In this document: positions 9,294 through 19,600 of the stretch, piece by piece
Position numbering within the stretch: position 1 is the stretch's first letter
Layout of the letters: the number at the start of each line of letters is the position of its first letter
Source of the DNA: Pelagophyceae sp. CCMP2097
Lineage: Eukaryota > Sar > Pelagophyceae
Length of the DNA: 29,906 nt
Assembly: GCA_026770575.1 (NCBI GenBank)
Contig: MU657170.1
Location: 537,037 to 566,942 of the forward strand
Direction: 5' to 3'
The notes under the pieces: model-generated
Told to the model about the DNA's origin: nothing
The model's database searches: none
Seen by the model: only the letters and a program-made list of their open reading frames with translations
Program-made: the position numbers and the translations under genes

Positions 9294-9717
9294 TGCCGCG
9301 CCTCGTCGAGCTTCAAGACCCTTTTTCGACGCCGGTGCGCCTTTTCTAGATACACCCCCGACGCGGGGGCGTCCGGCAAAGGGCCGAGGGCCGACGCCGG
9401 GGGAGACGACCGCTGCCAGGCTGGGCGCGCGCGGCCAAAAAAAAGGCTTCGCCGAACGCGTAGTTTGGCGATATTCACATTACTCCGCGGGTCGACTATC
9501 GGAGGCTTCATCGTTTGTAGGCAGCGCAATGAAGGGAAACGTCCGGCGCCGCTGCCGCGAGTTCAGCTTCTCCAGTCTCGGCGGAGAGCCGGGTGTCTCT
9601 GCGCCATTGGGCCTGCGGGGTTGTCGCCGGCACCGAGGAGCTCGAGCCGAGCCAGTACGAGTTCGAATCACGCATCAAACGGCCGGAGGTTTTTAATAGA
9701 TTGAATCGACAGCGAGG
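9294..9717. other. Intergenic region, no gene recognised
   Basis: GC-rich spacer between the sulfotransferase 5' end and the 3' end of the decayed MYND copy. It has an A-rich run near 9437 but no open frame with a recognisable product. Confidence 0.35.
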
Positions 9718-10708
9718 TCACGTCGGTGGACCGGGGCGCGTTGCCGCGAGGTGCGCCGCAATATGTTCGACCCCCGCCGCAGCGCTGGCGTGCCCCTTGG
9801 CCGCCGCGCGCTTGCAGAGGCGCAGCGCCTCGTGGTAGTCCTGTGGCACGCCTTGGTCGTTTGCATAACAGCGACCGAGGTTGTAGAGCGCGTCTGCGTG
9901 GCCCTGCGCCGCGGCGAGGCGGTACCACCGCGCGGCTTCGTCGTACGACTGCGCCACGCCCTGGCCTTTGTAAAAGCCAGGCCGAGATTGACTTGAGCGA
10001 CAGGAATTCCTTGCTCGGCTGCGCGCCGGTACCACTGCGCGGCGATCTTGTGGTCGATCTCGACGCCTTGCCCATATTCATGAATAATACCTCCCAATGA
10101 ATTTTGCGCAAATGCGTGGCCTTGCGCCGTCGCGAGCTCCAACAACGGGCACCCGCTTAAAGTTGTGGCCCACTAAGTCTTTATAGCCTGAGTGCACCAT
10201 TCCGAGCATATACTGTGCCTCAGCGTTCTCCTTGTCCACGTGCTTCTGCCGCCGGCGCACCATCTCGGCAGACGACGTGGGGGCTGGCGCTCGGCAGAGC
10301 GGGCATCGCTGGTCGTACTCGGTGCACTTGCCGGAGCAGCCTTTGCAGATCCTCTTACAGCAGCAAGCATAGAACATTTGCCGGATATTTTCGAGTGGAA
10401 GCAGGTCCAGGCAGATGGCGCACGTGCCGCGCCAGTCCGGCACGTCGTCGGCGCTGCCTTTAATCGCCGTCGCTCGAACATCCGATAATCGCTTCAATGC
10501 CTTAAAGCCCTCTGCCGGCGCGACGTCCTCGACGATGGGCGGCTCCTCCTTGACCTTCTTCAGCGGCATGAGCTCGTCGAGGAGTCGGTCTTGGAACTCG
10601 GCCTGCACTGCGCCTTGTGCCCGCCCTCTAGCCAGTATACGAGCTGGCACTTTTTGGAGCAGTAGTGGCGCGATTTGCACTTTGTGCAGTGCTTGCCGCC
10701 CGGTTCGA
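9718..10708 (-). pseudogene. MYND-RING-Sel1 protein copy 4, truncated and frameshifted
   Basis: Similarity to the intact copies begins abruptly near 10708 inside the MYND finger (GGKHCTKCKSRHYC), so the start codon and first CxxC are missing. Compared with copies 1 and 3 there is a 10-nt deletion just after KAQC (near 10607), a 2-nt deletion before LELATAQG (near 10155) and a 1-nt deletion near 9985. The last two cancel, so RING-like (CAICLDLLP, CCCKRICKGC, CPLC) and C-terminal Sel1 repeats lie in one frame and the middle Sel1 repeats in another. It ends TRPGPPT, as in copy 3, its closest relative and tandem neighbour. Best read as a decaying duplicate. Confidence 0.85.
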
Positions 10709-10955
10709 GGGCTCAGTTTCTCCCGCCAAACCGGATGAGGCTCCCTGTGGACCGCGACGGAACTCCGAGCCGGGCATTGCCCGCCCTCGCTTTCCGGCCG
10801 CCCTCGAAACGACGCCCCTTTTTAAAAGTGAGGTCCCTTTTTGGGCGCCATCGGAAAGGGACTTTATGGGCGCACTGCGAGGATGGGGGGCAGTCGTGTC
10901 CGATCGAATTCGTGCATCGCATCGACCAGTCGGCGAGGAGGGTCGGAATCGTCGC
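10709..10955. other. Short spacer between MYND copies 4 and 3
   Basis: About 250 bp without a recognisable gene. It marks the breakpoint at which copy 4 lost its 5' end and probably includes the 3' UTR of copy 3. Confidence 0.4.
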
Positions 10956-12011
10956 TCATGTCGGTGGACCGGGGCGCGCCGCCGCGAGGTGCGCCTCGAG
11001 CACTTCGACCTGCGCCGCAGCGCCGGCGTACCCCTTGGCCGCGGCGCGCTTGTAGAGGCGCAGCGCCTCGTGCAAGTCCTGCGGCACGCCCTGGCCGTTT
11101 GCGTGACACGAGCCGAGGTTGTGGAGCGCTACCGGGACGCCCTGTGCCGCGGCGAGCCGGTACCACTTCACGGCTTCGTCGTGCGACTGCGCCACGCCCT
11201 TGCCGGCGTAGAACATGAGGCCGATATTTAATTGAGCTTGAGGATGTCCTTGCTCGGCTGCGCGCCGGTACCAGTGCGCGGCGGTCTTGTAGTTGATCTT
11301 GACGCCGTTCCCAACATTGTAATAATGTCCAAATCTATTCTGAGCTGGTGCGTGCCCTTGCGCCGCAGCGAGCTCGTATAGCTGGATCGCCCGCTTGTGA
11401 CTCTGCTTGAGACCCAAGTCACCCTGACTGTACGAGTATCCGAGGATATTCTGCGCGTCGGCGTTCCCCTTGTCCACGTGCTCCTGCAACCGGCGCAGCG
11501 ACTCGGTAGCCGACGTGGGGTTTAGCGCTCGGCAGAGCGGGCAGCGCGTGTCGTGCTGCTTCCACTTGTCGGAGCAGTCCGTGCAGATCCTCTTGCAGCA
11601 ACAAGCGTAGAATGTTTGCTGGTCGCCTATGATCGGAAGCAGGTCCAGGCAGATGGCACACGTGCCGCGCCAATCCGGCGTCTCGCCGTTTAGCGCGGTG
11701 GCCTCGGCCGCCGTCTTTTCCAGCCGAACAGCCGATAAGAGCGCCTGGAAACCAGCTGCCGGCGCGACGTCCTCGACGATGGGCGGCTCCTCCTTGGGCT
11801 TATTTGCCGGCATCAGCACGCCGAGAAGCCGGTCTTGGAACGCGGCTGCCAGCTGCTTGCACTGCACCTTATGCCCACCTTTGTTCCAGTCGACGAGCTG
11901 GCACTTTTTGCCGCAATAATGCCGCGATTTGCATTTGGTGCAGTGCTTGCCGTTGGGCGCGTCGCAGACGCAGCAGGGCTTGGGCGCGGCGGCGGCCGGT
12001 GGGGCGTCCAT
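10956..12011 (-). CDS. MYND zinc finger - RING-like - Sel1-repeat protein (copy 3, intact)
   Basis: A 351-residue intronless protein. The MYND finger is complete near residues 13-53 (CCVCDA, HCTKCKSRHYCGKKC, GGHKVQC). A linker rich in Pro/Glu (NKPKEEPPIVEDVAPA) follows, then the RING-like module (CAICLDLLP, FYACCCKRICTDC, CPLC) and four to five Sel1 repeats, for example WYRRAAEQGHPQAQLNIG and WYRLAAAQGVPVALHNLG. It diverges clearly from copy 1 in the linker and RING regions, so it represents a second subfamily; copy 4 belongs with it. The start is fixed by the conserved CACGATGGA context also seen at copy 2. Probable protein-interaction or ubiquitin-ligase scaffold; no partner is known. Confidence 0.9.
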   Translation of the reverse strand: MDAPPAAAAPKPCCVCDAPNGKHCTKCKSRHYCGKKCQLVDWNKGGHKVQCKQLAAAFQDRLLGVLMPANKPKEEPPIVEDVAPAAGFQALLSAVRLEKTAAEATALNGETPDWRGTCAICLDLLPIIGDQQTFYACCCKRICTDCSDKWKQHDTRCPLCRALNPTSATESLRRLQEHVDKGNADAQNILGYSYSQGDLGLKQSHKRAIQLYELAAAQGHAPAQNRFGHYYNVGNGVKINYKTAAHWYRRAAEQGHPQAQLNIGLMFYAGKGVAQSHDEAVKWYRLAAAQGVPVALHNLGSCHANGQGVPQDLHEALRLYKRAAAKGYAGAAAQVEVLEAHLAAARPGPPT

Positions 12012-13224
12012 CGTGGCGTGGAATCTCGCCGTCGCGAGCCTCTTCGAACTCGCGCGCTCGATACGTGCTCGTGTCAGAGTCGAGCTTCAGAGTCGTGTTC
12101 GATCGTGAGCTGCTCCGACTCAGTCGGACTCAAGAGTCGAGAAGTGAGGTTCCGTCCGGGATTTGGAAACCTCTTGGGCGACTTCGAGAGTGCTGACGGA
12201 CGTTCGCGCAACTGTGGAGCCCCGCGCGGCGCGCCGCGTGCTGCTCTCGCGCCGCGCACGACCGACGGCAACGCATCCTTCAAAAGACTCCGGACAGTCT
12301 TTGTTGCATCTAAGGCGCCTTGGGCCAAGGCGCCGAGACCGGGTCCCGGCGCGGCCGCATCGCACCGTGCTCGAGAGAGGCCACGCCGCACCGATGCGCG
12401 GCGCCGACGCCGCGTCGGGGGCGGTGGCGCATCGCCGTCACGAGCCCTGTTCCCCGCGTCGACGCACCCGTTTCGGTTTCCCAAACGCCCGCGTCGTTTT
12501 CCAAAACGCCCCTCCCCCGCCGACGGGCGGGGGCGCGGGCCGGGCGGCGCGCGATCCGTGTGGGAAAATTCTCGCACGTTGTCGACGCACGGCTGTCGAC
12601 GACGCATGGCTGTCGACGGAGTCACGCGGGCCGACGCGCGGGCCGCGGCGAATCCGCGAGCCCTCGACGGCGGCCCAGGCCCGCGCGGATCGCGGCGCCT
12701 CTCGCTGCCGCAAGAGGAGCGTGTCCCCGGCGCCGCCACTTTTCCAACGCGTCTCCAAGAGTCGGTAGCATGAAACGTGTCACACCTTATAGCGCGCCTC
12801 CGCCGGTCACTCGGGCGGCATGCCGGCTGGACCGCGTCCGCGAGCCGCACTCTGGCGCAGGGCTGGCGGCCGGCGGCGGCAAAGATGCACGCGGCAAAGA
12901 TGCACCCGTCCCTGCGGCAGTGAGGCGTGTTTACCCGAAGATCTCGGGATGGCGCGGTGCGAATCGAGGGGTCTGGCACAGGAGCAGGCTCCTGCCACCC
13001 GAAGGGCCGGTGTCGAGCCCCACCAGTACTAGTGTGGAATTGGCAGCGCGGGATGGTAAAATAGAGTATTACCTGGTACGAGGTATTTCGGAACGCCCGA
13101 AAGATTCCGAAAGAAAGCAGGGTTCTTTGGAGAAGCCCTCCGCAAGGGCACGGCTCCAAGAGCGTCCGAGTGAGCGACTTCGACCCCGTCGCAGCGTCTC
13201 GGCCGGCCGACCGGCGGCGCGGGC
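12012..13224. other. 1.2-kb GC-rich intergenic region
   Basis: Divergent spacer between copy 3 (-) and the RRM-OPR-RAP gene (+). Long open frames on both strands (about 400 codons on minus) translate to Arg/Pro/Ala-rich sequence without family resemblance and are treated as GC artefacts. Small local repeats occur: GTCGACG-ACGGCTGTCGAC near 12582-12615 and a 14-nt GGCAAAGATGCACG pair near 12886. Promoters of both genes probably lie here. Confidence 0.4.
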
Positions 13225-13607
13225 ATGCTCGTTGGGCACCAACGCCTCTGGACGGCCACCGCGCGTCTCGGGGCGGTCGCCACGCGCCCACGGCTGCTCA
13301 GCGCCGCCGCCCCGCGCCCGTCGCAGCTCCTCGTGCGCAACCTCCGAGTCGACACGACGAGCGAAATGATCCGACTGGCGTGCGTCTTTGGGCGGCGGGG
13401 GGCGCCTGTATGCCGCAACGAAAAGAGGCAACGAAAGAACTTGAAGAAGGCGTCACTCGTAGCTTCCAACGCTTCGACGTCGAGCACGTCCATCTGCCCA
13501 CGGACCGGTGCGGCGGCGGATCGTGGCGTAGACGGATCGCGGCGTAGGTTGAGAGCGGCGTAGGTTGACTGGGAAAGGCAGGGGTTTCGGTTTCATAAGG
13601 TTGAAAG
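13225..13607 (+). CDS. Exons 1-3 of the RRM-OPR-RAP gene: transit peptide and most of the RRM
   Basis: Exon 1 (ATG 13225) reads a presequence-like N-terminus then SQLLVRNLRVDTTSEMIRL. A GTGCGT donor at 13380 and TAG acceptor at 13462 join it to FQRFDVEHVHLPTDRCGGG, the second RRM strand and loop. A donor at 13523 and acceptor at 13581 join that to a 26-nt micro-exon, SGFGFIRLK, the RNP1 strand. The next donor is GTGCGT at 13608. Phases are 2, 2 and 1 and all joins agree. Confidence 0.75.
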
Positions 13608-16600
13608 GTGCGTCTTGTATCGCAACTTCCTATACGATCTAGACAGGAGCAGGGGCGGTGTCTTCGGGTCGGGTCCGGTTGCTCAATTTGCGGCGCACCC
13701 AAAAGGTCGCGGGCTTGCCGAGCGACCGAACCCCGTCTTCGAGAGGTCGGGTTCGGGCCACGGCCAGACCCACTCAAAGACGGGTCGGCCAAAACGCACA
13801 AACCCGGCAAACCCGAACTCGTCGCTGCTCCTATCTCCGGCTCCTCGAGACGGCCTCTCGAGACGGCCCCTGGAGACGGCCCCTGGAGACGACCCCTCTT
13901 GACGACCCCTTTCGACGGCCATTCGAAACGGCGCGTTGACATGGCCCCTGGAGACGGCCATTCGAGACGGCACTTTATGATGACCACTCGAAACGGCTTC
14001 TTAAGACGTCGGAACGGTGCCTCGAAATGACCCGTGGAGACGGCTATTCGAAACGGCGCCTCGAGACGGCCCCTCGAGACGGCCCCTTTCGATGGCCATT
14101 CGAAACCTTGAGATGGCCCCTCGAGAGAGGCTTGGACGGTCCCTCGGACGGTCGCTTGGGTGGTCTCTTGGACAATTCCTTTGGACAGTTCCCTTTCGAA
14201 AGGTCCTGGAGACGGGCCCTCTGCGACGGTCGCTTTGACGGCGATTTCTCGACGATCCCTTGGACGGTCCTTTCGACAGTCTCTTCGACTGCAGCCCCTC
14301 TGCGACGTCCCCTGGACGGGCCCTCGGACAGTCGCTCGGACGGTCGCTCGGACGGTCCCTCGGACGGCCCCTCGGACGGTCGCTCGGATGGTCCCTCGAC
14401 GGTTTCTCGGACGATCCCTTAGGCGGTCCTTTCGACAGTTTCATTGGATAGTTCAATCGGAGGAGGGTCCCTTTCGAAAGGTCCTGGAGACAGGCCCTAA
14501 GTGACAGTCACGTGGACGGTCGTTTGGACGGCCGCTCGACTGCGGCCCCTCTGCGACGAACCGCGGGCGGACCCTCGAACGGTCTCTCGGATGGTTCCTC
14601 GTCGGTCCCTTCGCGGCAGTCCCGTGCAGGGTCCCTCGGACGGTCCCTCGGACGGTTCCTTGGGCGATCGCTTGGCTGCCGTCTCCTCGACTGCATTCAT
14701 TCTGTGTCCCTCAGAGAAAGGTCCCGCGGACGGGCCCTCGGACGGTCGCTTGGATGATCCTTCGGACGCTCCCTCGGAGATGGTCGCTTGGGCGGTCCCT
14801 AGGACAGTTCTTTTGGAAAGTTCCTTGGACGGTCCCTCGACTGGCCCTCGGCGACCGTCGCTTTAACAGCGGTTTCTTGACGGTCCCTTGGACGGTCACT
14901 CGGCCCCTCGACTGCGGCCTCTCTGCGACGTCGCTTGGACAGGCCCTCTATCAAACCATACGTCATCCCATGCGAGGAACGGTCCCCGAACGCGCGTATC
15001 TGGCAAGGAACCCTGCGCGGGGGCTTGATAGGGCCCTTCAAAGAAGCCTCGCAAGTGACCGTGCAGAGGCCTTGCAAGTGACCGTGCAGAGGCCTTGACC
15101 GCCAAAGAGGCCTTGCAGGGGCCCGTCCGAGAGCTCTTCAAGTTGTGCCATCGGGTCGCGGGTTTGCCGAGCGACCAAACCAAACTTCGAAAGGTCGGGT
15201 TGTGCTACTGCCAGACCCACTCAAAGACGGGAAAACGCGGCAAACCCGAATTTCGGGCAAACCCGTCCTTGCTCCTGGATGGAGTCGTAGGCACGTTCGA
15301 CTACAAGGTCGTTATCTCGAAGATGCACGGCAGCTTGATCGACGGCAAGGCGGTGGGAGTGGTGCTCTCGACTCAAAGGGGTTTGGGCACGGCGATGCGG
15401 TTTAACAGTGGGAAAAGCAAGAAAGACCAATACCGTTGCACAAACGCGTCTCTCGTCCGAGCCAAGACCGTCAAGGTTATCTTGGGCGTTTCGGGCAAGG
15501 CGGTTCAGAGCGAGTTTGGAATGGACTACATTAATTTTGCAACTGCGATGCATCGCCTCGCAAAAGTCCATGCTTTACAAAAGCACCACAAAAAGACCGC
15601 GCAGCCCAAAGCGAGGATACCCGACGATGCCGACGGGCCGGGAGAAGAAGCGTTTGACGAATCTGCAGACGCGGGCGCTCCAAACGTCGAATCTCCACCC
15701 ACCGCAACAGAGGCGTCGGACCGCCTCGGCGCATCTTCGCTGCTCCGCCTGGCGACGGCGCACGTTTTAGCGCAGGTTTGGCGGGCGCGGGAGTTGGCGA
15801 ATGTGGCGTGGGCGATTGGTGCGTTGGGTTTTCCGTTCCTTCAAAAGGAAGACGCCGTTTCTTGTTTACGCGCCATTATAGAAAACGTAGACGTCTCCGC
15901 TTTGAGGCCGCAGGAGCTGTCGAACATCCTCTGGGCTCTGGCGAGGTGGCGCCTCGTGGGCGGTGCTGCCGGCGATGCTTCGACTTTTGACGGTGCGGAC
16001 GTTTCGACGTTTGACGATTTCTCCTTTTTCAAAGTCCTAGTAGACTCTTCTCTATCAGACCTCCACGCTTTAAACGCGCAGCACGTCGCTATTCTGGCGT
16101 GGGCCGTGGCGGCGACGCTGCCAGTTGAAACGGAGGATGACTACTTTAGTAAAAAGAAACGTCGGAGAGCTATTGCCGCAGCCGCTTTAGAAGCGGCCGC
16201 AGAGGCCGAGGCGGAGCTGGATACGGCGACGTCGGAAGCCGAGGCGCCGATGGCGACGTCGGACGACGCTGGATCGGAAGCCGAGCACTCTCCAACGTCA
16301 ACTGAGGCCTCTTTGCGCCCGCTCCGGCGGTCCTCCGCGTTCCTGCCGCGTCTGCAGCACGCTTTGCGATTGCGCGCGTTTGACGCGCTGCACGAGCACC
16401 TTGTTGCCGAAGAAGCGCTTGTTTTCGAAGCGGCGCTCGTTTTTGAACCCCCGCCGCTCGAATCAGAAGCAGCGGTCGAATCGGCCGAATCGGCCGACGC
16501 TATACGACCGCCGATCGGCGAAGACGGCACCGGCGGCGCGGGCGACGCGGCCGACGCGGCCGACGCGGCCGACTCGGGCGCCGGGGCCGACGCGGGCGCA

Positions 16601-19600
16601 GAAGCCGACGTTGGCGGCGCGGACGATGCAGCCGCCGGGGCTCTACGGCTGCCCCTCTCGAAGACTCGAATCGAGACCTTTGGCGCGCAAGATGTCTCCA
16701 ACGTCGCCTGGGCCTTTGCAAAGGCGCGGCATCGCGGCGCGGGCGAGGTAAGTGTATGTTCTGGAAATGCTGACCAAGTCTTTGAAAAAGGTTTTGGAAA
16801 CAATTTCTCGTGGAACACTTGGGGCCTTTAGATGCGGCGGTCCCTTGCTACGGGCCCTCTATACGGTCGCTCGACGGTCCCTGACACGAGGCCTTTCGAC
16901 GGGCCCTCTATACGGGCCCTGCTACTCTCGACGGTCCCTCTCGACGGCCCCTCTCGACGGTTCTTCTACGGCCCCCGACACGGGGCCTCTCGACGGTCCC
17001 TCGACGGTCCCTGACACGGGGCCTCTCGACGGGCCCTCCATACGGGCCCTGATACTCTCTACGGCCCTGTATGACAAGGTCCCTCTCTACGGTTGTTTGA
17101 TACTCTCTACGGTCCCATTGGACCGTCCCTCTGGACGGTCCCTATGGACGGCCCCTCTTCGGTCCCCGACACGGGGCCTACAGACAGTCCCTCTATACGG
17201 TCCCTCGGTCCCTCTACGGGCCCTGATACGGGGGCTCACTCGACGGTCCCTCTCGACGGTCCCTCTCGACGGTCCCTCTCGACGGTCCTTCTCGACGGTT
17301 CCTCTACGGTCTCCGACACGGGGCCTCTCGACGGGCCCTGATACGGGGGCTCTAGACGGTCCCTCTGGACGGTCCCTCTGGACGGTTGATCGACGGTCCC
17401 TGAAACGAGGTCTCTAGACGGTCCCTCTCGACGGTCCCTCTGAACGGTCCCTGATACGGTCCTTTTACACGGTCCTTCTAGACAATCCCTCTGGACGGTC
17501 CCTCTCTACGGTCCCTGACACGGGGCCTCTGGACGGTTTCTCTCGATGGCCCCTGGAGCCTCTTGACGGGCCCTCTAGACGGTCCCTCTCCACGGTCCTT
17601 TACACGGCCTCTCTAGATGTTCTCTCCGGACGGTCCCTGAGACGGGCTCTCTTGAAAGTCCCTCTGGACGGTCATTGATACGGGGCCTCTCGAGACGGTC
17701 CCTCTCGACGATCCCTAAACGGTTCTCTGCGGTCCTCGACGGACCCGAGGCGGTCCCGAGACTCCCTCCCAGAAAGGGGGGTCCGAGGCGTTTCCGAAGA
17801 CGCTCCGAGTCGGCCCCGAGGCGGCCCCCAACCTGCCCACGAGACTGCCCGAGTCGGCCCGAGGCGGTCGTTTGCGGCCTCTCGATTGTCCAGACCCTCG
17901 ACGGTCCCGTACACGAACGGTCCTCGAAAGACCCTCTGCAAGGCCCTCCGTGGCCCTCTGCGGTCCTCGAGGGACCCGAGGCGGTTTCGAGACGCCCCCA
18001 ATATCCGACGGGTGCCGTCTGACGGCGGCCGGGGATGTTCCGACGGCGGCCATTCGACGACTGTCGAGAGGCCGTCGTCGGCCCAACGCGGCCCCGAGAC
18101 GGTCCCGTATGACCGAGCCCTCGACGGCCCGAGGCGGCTCCTGCAACTTAAGGCCCCGTAGACGGTCCTTTACGGCCCCGTAGACGGGGGCCGGAGACGG
18201 CTCCGTAGACGGCCCGACGCGGCCCCAGAGACGGTCCCTCGACGGTCCCGGACGACCCATAGACGGAGGCCCCGATGCGGGCCCGACGAGGCCTCCCAGG
18301 GCCCGCCTTTCGCGGCATTCCCGATTTCGACGGAGCGTGTGACTCAGCGAGAACGTGTCCCGGAAAACGGCCTCGTCGACGCTTTTCGTAGGTGCTCCAA
18401 CTGCTTTCGGACCGCGCGAATGCGCTGACGCTCCACAAATTTTCGCCGCAACAGATGTCAAATATCGCGTGGGCGTGCGCAACGGTTCGGCACACGGAGC
18501 CCGGTCTCTTCCAAAGCATCGAACAAATTGCAGTTCCGCAGCTCAAGCAGTTCAAGCGCACACCGGCGCCAAAGGCAAACCCGGTGGACCGGCAAGCGAG
18601 CCGTTGTGCGAATAGTACGCCGGATACGGCCGAGCCGACAGAAGTGGGATTCTGGGGCCATGGGCTGATACCGTATGGGATATGGGCGCACGGGTGCGAG
18701 AGAGCGAGACCATCCTTTCCCGGGTCCTTTACAAGCCCGGAAGGACGGGCCCTTGCGAGGCGACGGTCACTTGCCCGGCCGAATGCACGGTCACTTGCGA
18801 GGCCCCTCTGAAGGGCCCCATCAAGCTGCCACGCACGGTTCCTTTTCAGGCCCTTACAGGGTCCCTTCAAGGCTCTTCGCACGAGCCTCGGCACGTCCCT
18901 CGCAAAGGCCTTCTGTGCGGGCTCTTTGACGGCCTGTGGCCTCTTAGTGCGGTCCGAGGGCGGGCCTCTTTGCCTCGGATTTTCCTGCAAGGCCCTCGGA
19001 CGGGGCCTCTTGCACGCGCCCCGAAGATAAGCGGTCCGTTTAAAGACCCTTTCTGGACGGCCCCTCGCAAGGTCCCTCGCAAGGCTCCTTCTGACGAGGT
19101 CCCTTTAAACGCGGGCCTCCTGTACGGCCCCCTGCTCGGCCGTGTGCTCGGATCCTTGCGAGGCCCCTTGAAATGGCCTCTCCCGTTGGTGGTCGAGCCG
19201 GGGGTCCGAAAGAGGCGTTTCGAGCAGCGAGGGGGGCGGAGGAGGGACACTCCCCGTGCGAGGCCCCCTGCGCAGCTACTTGACCAGTCCCGACTTGCAC
19301 GGGCCCTACTACGGTCCCTTGCAAGGCCTCTTTCACTGTCTCGGTTTCGATGTGAACCGAGCCCGCACTCGCCGTGGAAGGCCTTTTAAGTCTCTTGTGA
19401 AGGCCCCGCGCGAGAGACCTTGGACGGTCCCTTCAAGGCCTTTCGAAAAGGGTCGTTGCACGGGCCCGTGCAAGAGGCCTCTGGACGGTCCGTTTTCTTT
19501 GAGTACGTCCCTCGAAAATGGCCCTCACAAGGCTCCAAAGTACGGGCCTGTGCACGTATGGGCCCCATGCAGCCTTTATGGGAGTCAACCGTATACGGCG

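Larger units (their letters stand above)
13608..15290 (+). other. Giant intron 3 of the RRM-OPR-RAP gene
   Basis: A 1683-nt intron from GTGCGT to GTCGTAG. It separates the RNP1 strand from the last helix and strand of the same RRM fold. Inside are two direct copies of a 130-bp sequence near the two ends, a GACGGTCCCTCG array and an inverted fragment of the dispersed element. Confidence 0.7.

Noticed and set aside
12074..13291. 405-codon minus-strand open frame
   Set aside because: Arg/Pro/Ala-rich translation without any recognisable motif; overlaps the start of the RRM exon on the other strand. Treated as a GC artefact.
12320..13369. 349-codon plus-strand open frame
   Set aside because: Low-complexity basic translation; its end overlaps the RRM exon in a different frame that has clear RNP2 sequence.
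13845..14866. DGPSDGRSDGPS / RSLGRSLG repeat proteins in the 12-nt array
   Set aside because: Open in several frames at once, as expected for a 12-nt period without stops; located between two RRM exons that splice in phase.
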